The position numbers were made by a program, and so were the translations under genes. Of a stretch of DNA of 64,000 bases, positions 24,092 to 31,943 are shown in pieces (the stretch's first letter is position 1; each line of letters begins with the position of its first letter). The notes under the pieces are model-generated. The model ran no database searches. It saw only the letters and a list, made by a program, of their open reading frames with translations, and was not told where the DNA came from. Origin of the DNA: Bog-159 sp963707465 (GTDB lineage Bacteria; Acidobacteriota; Terriglobia; Bryobacterales; Bryobacteraceae); NCBI GenBank assembly GCA_963707465.1, contig CAVPQK010000028.1:1-64000 (forward strand), given 5' to 3'.

Positions 24092-24700
24092 TCACACATT
24101 GCGGAGAATGGCGCCTTGGTCGCCGAACTGGGAGGGCTCGCCCTTGGGCCACCGGTAGACGTGGCTCAAGTCCACCACGATCTGGCCTTCAGGATCGAGC
24201 TCCACATGGGCGCGGTCCATGGGCCGGGGCGCGGGGCCTTCGAAATTGATGCCCTCGGGGTCGTACCCGCTGCCATGACACGGGCACTTGAATTTGTTTT
24301 CGCTGGGCTTCCAGTCCGGCGTGCAGCCCAGGTGCGTGCAGATGGCGGAGATCACGAAGATGCCTTCGGTGTTGCGCACCACCCAGATGCGGTATTGATT
24401 CTGGAACTTGGTGTCCACGCCGAAGCCGAAGTCGGAGGGATAGCCGATGCGGAATCGGGTCTTGGGTTCGTAGAGTGCGCGCGGAAAGAAAAACCGCAGG
24501 AACATCAGGAAATTCACGCCAAGGACACCGAGTACGGAGGCGATCACGAAGCGGCGGCGGCGCAGGATGGGCCGTTGCGGGTCGGCATCCACAGGATCGG
24601 GATCTTTTAGAATCTTGAAGATCGCCTGCGGAAGCGAAGGTTTCGACGGTGGCGGCGGGGGTGTCTTCCCCGCGGGTGGTTCGGGGGTCGGATTTGCCAT
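24092..24700 (-). CDS. Rieske iron-sulfur protein
   Basis: A 202-residue Rieske protein. A proline-rich N-terminus is followed by RRRRFVIASVLGVLGVNFLMFL, an uncleaved anchor behind basic residues, and a Rieske fold with CTHLGC (121-126) and CPCHGS (139-144) that bind the [2Fe-2S] cluster. It is the first gene of the bc-type operon and accepts electrons from quinol to pass them to the cytochrome c subunit, probably the octaheme protein. A GAGGAA lies eight bases before the ATG at 24700. The operon promoter must be in the 287-base gap to 24987. Confidence 0.94.
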   Translation of the reverse strand: MANPTPEPPAGKTPPPPPSKPSLPQAIFKILKDPDPVDADPQRPILRRRRFVIASVLGVLGVNFLMFLRFFFPRALYEPKTRFRIGYPSDFGFGVDTKFQNQYRIWVVRNTEGIFVISAICTHLGCTPDWKPSENKFKCPCHGSGYDPEGINFEGPAPRPMDRAHVELDPEGQIVVDLSHVYRWPKGEPSQFGDQGAILRNV

Positions 24701-24987
24701 TACTTTCCTCTAGACCGGGATTGGCCGGCCGTCCTATGATCCATTGCGAACTCGAAGGACCCCGGTGGCGACGCTGGTTCTCCCAGCCGCAGGAATGGCG
24801 ACTCCCTTATGGAGAGTATGGAAAGCCTGGTTGATTAGTAATTGGGGGCCCTTAAAATACGCTAACGAGAGCCGCCCTTTCCCCACGCGCCGGCATCTTC
24901 AGCGCCGCATCCCGAGTGTCCCTTAAATGTTACCCAGTGAACATCTTTACACCCGTTGCGGAATTTTGCAAGTGGGGGTTTGGAAAA
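24701..24987. other. Intergenic region with no gene
   Basis: No coding sequence with family resemblance is visible on either strand. It should hold the promoter of the leftward respiratory operon (ending at the GAGGAA ribosome site near 24710), but no confident -35/-10 pair was found. The esterase gene also ends here, so a terminator would be expected; no clear hairpin with a T run was seen. Confidence 0.5.
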
Positions 24988-25854
24988 TTAGGGCTTCGGG
25001 TGTTGGACGAAGAAAGACCACATCAGCTTCGTGGCGGGAACGTGGTTGCCGCTGAAGGGATGTCCGGGCCAGATATGCCGGCCGCCTTGAATGGCGTACA
25101 GCGCCACGCCCGCGCCGTTCCGGCAGCCGGAATAGATGGCAGTGTGGACCTCAGGGGTCTGGTCGCGCGCCGGATCGGACGCGCAGCCATCCTGCTTCAC
25201 CCAGAACGCGGCTGCATCGGGCGCTGCGTCGAACGGCACCAGGCGGTCCGCCGTGCCATGGAAGATTATGGCCGATACCGGGTGCGTTGGGCGGCAATCC
25301 ACGTTCAGCGCGCCTTCCACCGGCGCGATCGCCGCGATTTTATTGGCGAGTTCGCAGGCCAGGCGGTAGGACATCATGGCGCCGTTCGAGATTCCGGTGA
25401 CATAGACGCGCTGGGGGTCCACCGGGTAATCGCGCTCCAGCTTGTCGATCAAGGCGCGGAGGAAGGCGACGTCGTCCACTTGGTGGGCCAGCGCGTAGCC
25501 GCAGCACGTGCCGGCGTTCCAGGTGGGCACGTTGCTCAGGCGGCCGGTTCCGCTGGGATAGGCGACCAGGAATTTCTCCTGGTCCGACAGGGCGCTCATG
25601 CCGGACATGCGTTCGATGGATGCGGGACTCTGGATAGCGCCGTGGAGCACCAGCACCAGCGGCGTCTTCCGGCTGCGGCCATAGCCGGGCGGAAGGTGCA
25701 ACAGATAGGTGCGCTCGAGGCCATCGACTTCGATCGATCCCGGCGCCGTGCCAACCGTCCGGCGCTGCGCCTGGCCGATGGCGAGCGCCGCCGCGCAGAG
25801 CAGCACGGCGGAGAGCGCTATGATGGTCCTTTGAATCTTCTTCGCTTCGGGCAC
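24988..25854 (-). CDS. Secreted LpqC/PHB depolymerase-like esterase
   Basis: A 288-residue alpha/beta hydrolase with a signal peptide (IIALSAVLLCAAALAIGQA). The oxyanion segment LVLVLHGAIQSPASIERMSG and the nucleophile elbow GISNGAMMS match poly(hydroxybutyrate) depolymerase/feruloyl esterase-type enzymes; D and H of the triad are probably in GTADRLVPF and GGRHIWPG. The start is the GTG at 25854, six bases behind GGAGG. It is divergent from the gene at 25831, and their 5' ends overlap by 24 bases. Substrate is not known; esters of plant or storage polymers are plausible. Confidence 0.88.
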   Translation of the reverse strand: MPEAKKIQRTIIALSAVLLCAAALAIGQAQRRTVGTAPGSIEVDGLERTYLLHLPPGYGRSRKTPLVLVLHGAIQSPASIERMSGMSALSDQEKFLVAYPSGTGRLSNVPTWNAGTCCGYALAHQVDDVAFLRALIDKLERDYPVDPQRVYVTGISNGAMMSYRLACELANKIAAIAPVEGALNVDCRPTHPVSAIIFHGTADRLVPFDAAPDAAAFWVKQDGCASDPARDQTPEVHTAIYSGCRNGAGVALYAIQGGRHIWPGHPFSGNHVPATKLMWSFFVQHPKP

Positions 25855-26658
25855 ACGCTTCCTCCAATCATTCTGGCGCTAGTTCTGACCGGCTGCAAGC
25901 CGGCTGAACAGCCCATGGTCACAACCGTTGTGGGAGCAGTCCTAATCGACGGTACGGGTGGGCCGCCCATTTCCGATTCGGTGGTGACCATTGAGAACGG
26001 GCGGATTCGCGCGGTGGGATCGCGGGTGAGCCTGCCGGTGCCGGCGGAAGCGGAGAAGATCGATGGCGCGGGGAAGTTCATGGCTCCGGCCCCGATCGAT
26101 GTGCTGCGCCGGAGTGCCGGCGGAAAGGTGGGATACACCTTGGTGCGGCCGGGCGATCCCGATTCCGCCCTGGAGCGGGCGCGCAACGACGGGACGCCGC
26201 TATTCGCCGACATTTTCGCGCTGCGCGACGCCCGCGTCATGGTGGACCGCGGCGTCACCGGGTTCCTGCACATGATCCGCGACACGGCGGCGATCGATCC
26301 GGTGTTCATCGCGCGGCTGCGGGATCTGCGGATCGTGTTCGTTCCCATGCTGGCCGAAGTGCGCGATCCGGCGGAGCTGGCGCTGGCCAAACTCAATACC
26401 AAACGGCTGGCGGATGGCGGCGTGCCCATCGCGGTGGGATCGGGCCGCGATCCCTACCGCGAAATGCAGTTGCTGGTGGAAGCCGGGATTTCGACCTCCG
26501 ACGTGCTGACGGCAGCTACACGAAATGGCGCGGCGGCGCTGCACGAACTCGACGAAACGGGCACCGTCGAGCCTGGCAAGCGCGCCGATCTATTGTTGCT
26601 CTCGGGCAATCCGGTGGAAGATATTGGCAATTTGCGGAAGGTAGTGCGGAAGTGGTGA
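25831..26658 (+). CDS. Amidohydrolase-like lipoprotein lacking metal ligands
   Basis: Up to 275 residues. The frame from TTG 25831 gives a lipoprotein signal (PPIILALVLTGC); from the ATG at 25915 it would be a soluble 248-residue protein. The amidohydrolase ends are clear (VVGAVLIDGTGGPPISDSVV, ENGRIRAVGSRV, and at the end AATRNGAAALHELDETGTVE and PGKRADLLLLSGNP). However, where family members have GLIDxHxH the sequence is APIDVLRRSAG, and the other metal histidines are absent, so it is probably not a metal-dependent hydrolase. It is also shorter than usual (about 400). It may be a degenerate binding protein. Confidence 0.7.
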   Translation: MNLLRFGHTLPPIILALVLTGCKPAEQPMVTTVVGAVLIDGTGGPPISDSVVTIENGRIRAVGSRVSLPVPAEAEKIDGAGKFMAPAPIDVLRRSAGGKVGYTLVRPGDPDSALERARNDGTPLFADIFALRDARVMVDRGVTGFLHMIRDTAAIDPVFIARLRDLRIVFVPMLAEVRDPAELALAKLNTKRLADGGVPIAVGSGRDPYREMQLLVEAGISTSDVLTAATRNGAAALHELDETGTVEPGKRADLLLLSGNPVEDIGNLRKVVRKW

Positions 26659-26667
26659 CCGGCTTTG

Positions 26668-26703
26668 GCCGCCTAAAAGGCGGCTGCGGCCAAGATTGGC
26701 CGC
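26668..26703. repeat. Double-hairpin intergenic repeat C
   Basis: Stem GCCGCCT/AGGCGGC with loop AAA (26668-26684) and stem GCGGCCA/TGGCCGC with loop AGAT (26686-26703), then CCTCCAT. It lies between the convergent amidohydrolase-like gene and tldE. Confidence 0.75.
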
Positions 26704-26709
26704 CCTCCA

Positions 26710-28062
26710 TCAGAAGCGGGTGACTTCGGTGAAGTGGAAGTCGCGGACCTTCATGGCGGGGACGACCATGTCGAAGGCTTCTTCGCCGGATGCGCGCTCC
26801 GCGGGCGACAGCGCTTCGACATTCGACAGCATCTCCGGCAGGGCCTGATTGAAGCGAAAATTGCGCACCCCGCGGACGACACGGCCATCCTCGATCAGAA
26901 ACGTGCCGTCGCGCGTCATGCCGGTCATGATCTTCTCGTAGGGATCCACTTCGCGGATATACCAGAGGCGCGTCACCAGGATGCCGCGCGCGGTGGAGGC
27001 GATCATGTCTTCGAGCGAAGTCGTGCCGCCGGCAATCACGATGTTCATGGGCGCTTCCCCGGACTCATTGGGCAGCGGGAAGCCGTGCCCCGTGGGCTCC
27101 ACGCCGGCGACGTGGGCGGCCTGGCGGCAGAAGGTTACATCGCGCACCACGCCTTCGTACACCAGCGCCAGCGTCCGGCGCGGAACACCTTCGCCATCGA
27201 AAGGCGGGCCGGCTTGCAGCGGGTGATAGGCATCGTCGTGGATGGTGATGTTGTCGCCGAACAGCTTCTGTCCGATGCGGTCGCGCAGGAAGCTGCGGCC
27301 GTCGGAAATGGCGGTGGCGCTGAAGTCGGCGAACATCTGGCCGGCCAGGTCCAGCACGGCGGCGGGTTCCAGGATGACGGTGTAAGCGCCGGGCGGCAGC
27401 TCGGCGGGCTCGCGCGAAAAGTGCGCTTTGCCGGCGGCCGCGCGGGCCATGGCCACCGGGTCCAGGTCATGGTGGGAGCAGGCGCTGCCTTTGGCCCAGC
27501 CGGAGCTGTCGGCCGCCATGGCCGTAATGGAGAAGTTGGCCATGGTCTCCGGATAGTAGGCGAACACACCGCGCGAGTTCAGGAGGGCGAACACCGAAGC
27601 GGATGTGGAATAGATGCCGGCGGCGGTCTGGCCCGCTTCTTCGACGAGGCGGATGGCCTCGGCTACGGCTTCGGCGCGTTCGGCGGGCGACACATGGGCG
27701 GTCGGTTCGGCATAGCGATTCACGGGCGGCCCAGCCGGGAGGCCTGTCCCACTCATCGGCAGGAGGGCGGGATCGGGCTCCTGCAGCTTCGTGAGAGCCG
27801 CGGCTTCTTCCACGACTTGCCGGATGGAGGCGGGGTCGAACTGGTTGGTGGTGGCGCGCGCGGTGCGTCCGTCGATCTGCAAACGCACCGAGAGATGGCC
27901 GCTGCGCTCGGCCACGTTCTGATGGATGGCGTTGTTAGCGAAGCGCGTGAGCGCGCTCGATCCGGCCGCCACGATGGCTTCGGCATCGGCGATGCCGAGT
28001 GCGCGGGCCGCGTCGGCCACCTGGTCGAAGATGGCCTGGCATGCCGCGGGTTCAATCGGCAT
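26710..28062 (-). CDS. TldE/PmbA-type subunit of the TldD/TldE peptidase
   Basis: A 450-residue protein of the TldE (PmbA) branch. Family blocks are seen at LQIDGRTARATTNQFD, YSTSASVFALLNSRGVFAYYP, LEPAAVLDLAGQMFADFSATAISDGRSFL, PPFDGEGVPRRTLALVYEGVVRDVTF and SGEAPMNIVIAGGTTSLED. It has no HExxxH, as expected, because the metal site is in TldD. The pair forms a heterodimeric metalloprotease that digests unstructured peptides and matures some peptide products. The ATG at 28062 lies 11 bases inside the end of tldD, so the genes are coupled. Confidence 0.9.
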   Translation of the reverse strand: MPIEPAACQAIFDQVADAARALGIADAEAIVAAGSSALTRFANNAIHQNVAERSGHLSVRLQIDGRTARATTNQFDPASIRQVVEEAAALTKLQEPDPALLPMSGTGLPAGPPVNRYAEPTAHVSPAERAEAVAEAIRLVEEAGQTAAGIYSTSASVFALLNSRGVFAYYPETMANFSITAMAADSSGWAKGSACSHHDLDPVAMARAAAGKAHFSREPAELPPGAYTVILEPAAVLDLAGQMFADFSATAISDGRSFLRDRIGQKLFGDNITIHDDAYHPLQAGPPFDGEGVPRRTLALVYEGVVRDVTFCRQAAHVAGVEPTGHGFPLPNESGEAPMNIVIAGGTTSLEDMIASTARGILVTRLWYIREVDPYEKIMTGMTRDGTFLIEDGRVVRGVRNFRFNQALPEMLSNVEALSPAERASGEEAFDMVVPAMKVRDFHFTEVTRF

Positions 28063-29509
28063 AAGCGCCCCCGATTTTGATGCGGCTGAAGCGGGCGGGA
28101 CTGGCGCCGTGGCCGGTGCCCATGACCTGCTCCGGCTGCCCCTTGCCGCAGTTGGGCGTGCCCCACAGGGTCCAGTGGTCCGGTCCGGCGATGGCCGCAC
28201 AAGCGTTCCAGAACTCCGTCGAGATGCCGCTGTAGCTCGGATTCTTCAGCATGCGGACGCGCTTGCCACGGCGGATCTCCCAGCCGATCTCGCAGCCGAA
28301 CTGGAAGTTGTAGCGCTTGTCGTCGATGGACCAGCTTCGGTTGGTCTCCATATAAATGGCGTGATCGACGCCGCCGAAGACCTCGTCGAGCGATTGTTCA
28401 CCGGGGCGCAGGCTGACGTTGGTCATGCGGATCAGCGGCAGGCGCGACCAGCCGTCCGCGCGCATGGTGCCGTTGGAGCGGGTTTCGCCCACGGCGGCGG
28501 CGGTCTCGCGCGAGGTCATGTAGCCGGTGAACAGGCCGTCGCGGATGATATCGGTGGATTGCGCGGGCACACCTTCGTCGTCGAAAGCGAAGGTGCCCAG
28601 GCCGGGACCGTGCTCGGGCCGCGCGTCGCAAACCACGTTCACGATTTCCGAGCCGTAGCGCAGGCGGCGCAACTGATCGAGCGTGAGGAAGCTCATGCCC
28701 GCATAGTTGGCCTCGCTGCCCAGGACGCGGTCGAGCTCGATGGGATGGCCGATCGACTCGTGGATCTGCAGACCCAATTGCGAGCTGTCCAGGATCAGGT
28801 CGAACTCGCCTTCCGGGCACTGATCGGCCGAATGCAGCGCGACGGCTTCTTCGGCGATGCGCGCGGCGTTCGAAACCAGGTCCCACTCGTCGATCAACTC
28901 GTAGCCTTTGAGCTGGTGCTGCCCGCCGAAGGAGTTGGGATACGATCGCTTCTGGATCTCGCCGTCCTTGTAAGCCAGCGCGGCATAGCCGACGCCGCTC
29001 AGGTAGCGGGTCTGATCGATGAGGCTCCCAAGCGAGGAGGCGAAGACCTGGCGGCGGCGCTCGAAGGTCATGGCGCCTTCGGCCAGGGTGACGCCCGGAT
29101 TGCGGCGCAGCTCGCGGTCGATGTCGAGGAGCAGGGCCACGTTGCGGTCCACCGGGATGGTGAAGGGATCGATGCGGATGGGGGAGACCCACTCGGCCTC
29201 GTACTTCTTTTCGGAGGCGAGGATGACATCGGCCTTCTTGGCGAGAGTGCCGGCGCGGGCGATTTCGAGGGCCAGGGCCGCAGCGCCGTGGATGCCATCG
29301 CGGGTGAGATCGTCGGTGGCGGCGAAGCCCCAGCAGCCGCCGGCCAGGACGCGAATCGCGAGACCCGTGGAGACGCCGCTCGACACGTGACCGGTCTTGC
29401 CGTTTTTGGTGGAAACTTGGCGGTCTCGGATTTCCATGACACGCGTGTCGGCGTAGGTGACGGCGCGGTGCGTGGCGGCGTCGAGGGCTTCCAGGGCTAG
29501 GTGCTTCAT
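28052..29509 (-). CDS. tldD: TldD metalloprotease subunit
   Basis: The 485-residue catalytic subunit. The zinc motif is HESIGHPIE (HExxxH) with conserved GSEANYAGMSFL following, and FDDEGVPAQSTDIIRDGLFTG and GTMRADGW blocks are typical. N-terminal ADTRVMEIRDRQVSTKNGK and ATDDLTRDGIHGAAALALE complete the family pattern. The ATG at 29509 is the only reasonable start. With TldE it forms a protease that clears or matures small peptides. In Gluconobacter a tldD gene has been tied to PQQ formation (recalled, not checked), which is of interest because pqqA lies in this window. Confidence 0.93.
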   Translation of the reverse strand: MKHLALEALDAATHRAVTYADTRVMEIRDRQVSTKNGKTGHVSSGVSTGLAIRVLAGGCWGFAATDDLTRDGIHGAAALALEIARAGTLAKKADVILASEKKYEAEWVSPIRIDPFTIPVDRNVALLLDIDRELRRNPGVTLAEGAMTFERRRQVFASSLGSLIDQTRYLSGVGYAALAYKDGEIQKRSYPNSFGGQHQLKGYELIDEWDLVSNAARIAEEAVALHSADQCPEGEFDLILDSSQLGLQIHESIGHPIELDRVLGSEANYAGMSFLTLDQLRRLRYGSEIVNVVCDARPEHGPGLGTFAFDDEGVPAQSTDIIRDGLFTGYMTSRETAAAVGETRSNGTMRADGWSRLPLIRMTNVSLRPGEQSLDEVFGGVDHAIYMETNRSWSIDDKRYNFQFGCEIGWEIRRGKRVRMLKNPSYSGISTEFWNACAAIAGPDHWTLWGTPNCGKGQPEQVMGTGHGASPARFSRIKIGGAYAD

Positions 29510-29563
29510 GGGTGCACTTACCAGGGTACGCTATGCAGCGCTTTTTGTTGGAAGGCGGGATTA

Positions 29564-29599
29564 GGCGGCCTGAGAGGCCGCCGCAGGCCGAGGGCCTGC
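29564..29599. repeat. Double-hairpin intergenic repeat D
   Basis: Stem GGCGGCCT/AGGCCGCC with loop GAG (29564-29582) and stem GCAGGCC/GGCCTGC with loop GAG (29583-29599), then CCCCAC. It is the best-formed copy and lies just after the stop of the gene at 29608. Confidence 0.8.
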
Positions 29600-29607
29600 C
29601 CCACTGT

Positions 29608-30846
29608 CTACTGCGCGAACTGGAAGGCTACTCCGCCGGTGGTGTCGCCGGAGGGTCCGCCCCACAGGGTGGTCCCGTAGATATTACCCGCGGAGTCCAG
29701 GACCGGAGCCGCACTGGGATACGCGCCGGTGTCTCCGGCGGTGAAGTTGTACAGCACCGTTTCCTGCCAGCCGCCCGTACCGTAGGTCATTTTGAAAATG
29801 GTTCCCGGATTATCGGTGCCTCCGCCCGTGCTGGTGCCATACAGATTGCCGTGCGCGTCGAAGGTCAGGCCGTTGGGGTTTTCTCCATCCTGCGCGGTGA
29901 CGCCGAGGAAGGTGTGCAGCAGGTGTTCGGTCCAGGCGCCCGCGCCATCCGGAACGAGCGCGAAAGCGGTCCCGCAATTTGCCGTTCCGCCCAGCGTGGT
30001 GGCGCCGTACAAATTGCCATGCTGGTCGAAGATCAGGGACGCCACAAGTGGATTGGCGCCGTCGGCACCGCCTTGGAAGGTATGCAGCACATGTTCGGCG
30101 AAAGAGCCATCGGGTTGTGGCGTGAGCATGTAGACGATTCCGAGGTTGCGCCCGCCACCCGCGTTGGTGGTGCCGTAAAGATTGCCAGCGGCATCGAGAA
30201 GCGGCGTGGGATAGGGGGCTCCTCCGTCGGGCTGCCCTCCGAAACTGTGCAACACCGTTTGCGTCCAGGCGCTGGTTGAACCGGGCGACAGCCGGTACAC
30301 TGCGCCCTGGTCGGATGCGCCGCCGGATATGGTCGCGCCGTAGAGATTCCCGGCGGAATCCATGGTGACGCCCGCATAGGGAATGGCCCCGTCGGCGCCG
30401 CCGGTGAAGCGGTAGAGCACGCTTTCCTGCCAGCCGCTCGCGGCCGCGAGCATGAAGACGGTGCCGCAGCCGGTTCGGCACGCTGTGGCGGAAAGACCTC
30501 CGCCGACAGTTGTGCCGTAGAGATTGCCGGCGCTGTCCTGCATGAGCGTGGCGTGCGGACTGGCGCCATCGTCCGCGCCGCCTTTGAAATTGTAGAGCAC
30601 GGTTTCGGTCCAGCCGCGGCCGGTGGTGCGGGACAGCTCGTAGACTACACCGGCGCCGTGTGTGCCGCCACTCTCGGCTGCGCCATAGAGGTTGCCGGAC
30701 GAATCAATGATGAGCCCGGCATACAGGTCGCTCCCTTCTCGCAAGCTGCCCGTGCCAAAAGCTTGCAGCACGCGCAGCGGGCCGGCCGCCCAAGCGCCGG
30801 TCGAGAGCATCAGAAGCAGAGTTGTGAGTTTGCGCATTCTGTTCAC
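29608..30846 (-). CDS. Secreted GloVer-type tandem repeat protein
   Basis: A 412-residue exported protein: signal peptide (LTTLLLMLSTGAWA), then about eight copies of a roughly 45-residue unit. Each unit has a core like VLYNFKGGADDGASPHATLM followed by DSAGNLYGTT and GGG, matching the choice-of-anchor GloVer repeat (TIGR03803-like). The repeats would form a propeller-like or solenoid beta structure. No sorting tail is evident at the C-terminus (GGVAFQFAQ), so attachment is unclear. Such proteins are abundant in Acidobacteria and their role is not known. It lies alone between two hairpin repeats. Confidence 0.88.
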   Translation of the reverse strand: MNRMRKLTTLLLMLSTGAWAAGPLRVLQAFGTGSLREGSDLYAGLIIDSSGNLYGAAESGGTHGAGVVYELSRTTGRGWTETVLYNFKGGADDGASPHATLMQDSAGNLYGTTVGGGLSATACRTGCGTVFMLAAASGWQESVLYRFTGGADGAIPYAGVTMDSAGNLYGATISGGASDQGAVYRLSPGSTSAWTQTVLHSFGGQPDGGAPYPTPLLDAAGNLYGTTNAGGGRNLGIVYMLTPQPDGSFAEHVLHTFQGGADGANPLVASLIFDQHGNLYGATTLGGTANCGTAFALVPDGAGAWTEHLLHTFLGVTAQDGENPNGLTFDAHGNLYGTSTGGGTDNPGTIFKMTYGTGGWQETVLYNFTAGDTGAYPSAAPVLDSAGNIYGTTLWGGPSGDTTGGVAFQFAQ

Positions 30847-31034
30847 AGTTTACGGCTTGGGCTTGCCGAATGAGGCTTCGCAGGTGTGAACAGTTTGTAA
30901 AAAAGCGGGTCGAGAATTGCAATGCTTGGTCCGTTCGGGAACATACCTGGCGCCGGAAACCAGCGCCAGGTGACTGCAGGAGTGCGGTCACGGCAGCATC
31001 GAAAGCCTTCTCCGATCGAACGAAAATGCAGAAG

Positions 31035-31070
31035 GGCGGCCTGAGAGGCCGCCGCAGGCCGAGGGCCGGC
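31035..31070. repeat. Double-hairpin intergenic repeat E
   Basis: Stem GGCGGCCT/AGGCCGCC (31035-31053) and an imperfect second stem GCAGGCC/GGCCGGC (31054-31070), then CCCAC. It is nearly identical to the copy at 29564. The surrounding 294 bases (30847-31140) hold no gene. Confidence 0.75.
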
Positions 31071-31140
31071 CCACAATTTGTGCAGAATCGAGTCAGTCTG
31101 GAAAACTAAGTGGCATTGAGCACGAGTGCCTGCGCCGCGC

Positions 31141-31857
31141 CTATCCGAAAAACTTCACGGCCATGCGCTGCCACCAGGGCCAATCGTGGCCGGTGCCATC
31201 GCCCCAAACGTCCAGCCAGCGGGGAATCTGCTTGCCGTCCATGATACCGGCGAGGCGCAGATTTTCATTCAGGCAGATGTCGGTTTCGCCGGTGGCCAGC
31301 ACCATCTTCATGCCGTCGCGATACTCGCTCAGGTAACGCTCGTCGGCCAGGTTGGGCAGAAAATCCGGGGGGCAATTGTAATAGCAATTGTCGTCGTAAT
31401 AGCCGTTCAGAAATTGATGGACGTCGAAAGCGCCGCCCATGCTGACGCAAGGGCCGACCAGCTCGGGATGGCGCAGCGCGAGGTTGACGCAATGATAGCC
31501 GCCGAAACTGCATCCGGTGACGGCCACGCGGGCCTCCGGATTGCGGGTGCGGATGAACGGCAGCGCCTCGTGGATCAGGTAACCCTCGTATTGCAGATGA
31601 CGGAGCACGCGCTCCCGCGGCGGAATCGCGCGGTTATACCAGCTTTCCTTGTCGACACTATCGACGCAGAAAGCCTGCAGCCGGCCGGCATCGTACTGAT
31701 AGCCTATGGCGCCGATCATGCCGCGATCCTCGTAGTCGTAGAAGCGGCCCATGGAGGTGGGAAAAACGATGACGGGCATCCCGGCGTGCCCGTATTCCAG
31801 CAACTCCATATCTCTTTGCAAATGGGGACTGTACCACTTGTGATATTGTCGGTTCAC
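31141..31857 (-). CDS. Esterase, alpha/beta hydrolase
   Basis: A 238-residue protein of the putative esterase family often annotated with esterase D-like enzymes. Nucleophile elbow GCSFGGYH with Ser; oxyanion segment PVIVFPTSMGRFYDYEDRGM; a late TGETD and GTGHDWPWW give candidate Asp and His. The GTG at 31857 starts a segment NRQYHKWYSPHLQRDMELL typical of these proteins; an ATG at 31911 would add 18 residues of non-family sequence. It diverges from the dehydratase gene at 31944. It has no signal peptide, so it is probably cytoplasmic. Confidence 0.85.
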   Translation of the reverse strand: MNRQYHKWYSPHLQRDMELLEYGHAGMPVIVFPTSMGRFYDYEDRGMIGAIGYQYDAGRLQAFCVDSVDKESWYNRAIPPRERVLRHLQYEGYLIHEALPFIRTRNPEARVAVTGCSFGGYHCVNLALRHPELVGPCVSMGGAFDVHQFLNGYYDDNCYYNCPPDFLPNLADERYLSEYRDGMKMVLATGETDICLNENLRLAGIMDGKQIPRWLDVWGDGTGHDWPWWQRMAVKFFG

Positions 31858-31910
31858 TCGGAACAGTATAGCTTGATGACGCCGGGCCGCGAGGGATGCC
31901 GCAACGGGCA

Positions 31911-31942
31911 CTATAATAAGGGTCTGCCAGGAGAACAGACCC
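31911..31942 (+). promoter_or_regulatory. Promoter-like TATAAT and hairpin around the ribosome site
   Basis: A TATAAT lies at about 31912-31917, 27 bases before the ATG at 31944. GGGTCTG (31920-31926) and CAGACCC (31936-31942) form a perfect seven-base stem whose nine-base loop carries AGGAG. If transcription begins a few bases after TATAAT, the 5' end of the RNA would be this stem, with the ribosome site exposed in the loop. No clear -35 was identified. Confidence 0.45.
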
Positions 31943-31943
31943 C

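Noticed and set aside
24916..25830. N-terminal extension of the amidohydrolase-like frame
   Set aside because: The extra 305 codons are antisense to the esterase and have no amidohydrolase similarity; the lipobox at 25831 onward marks the real start area.
26734..29500. Two long plus-strand frames opposite tldE and tldD
   Set aside because: The minus-strand genes carry full family sequence including HESIGHPIE; the plus frames match nothing recognisable.
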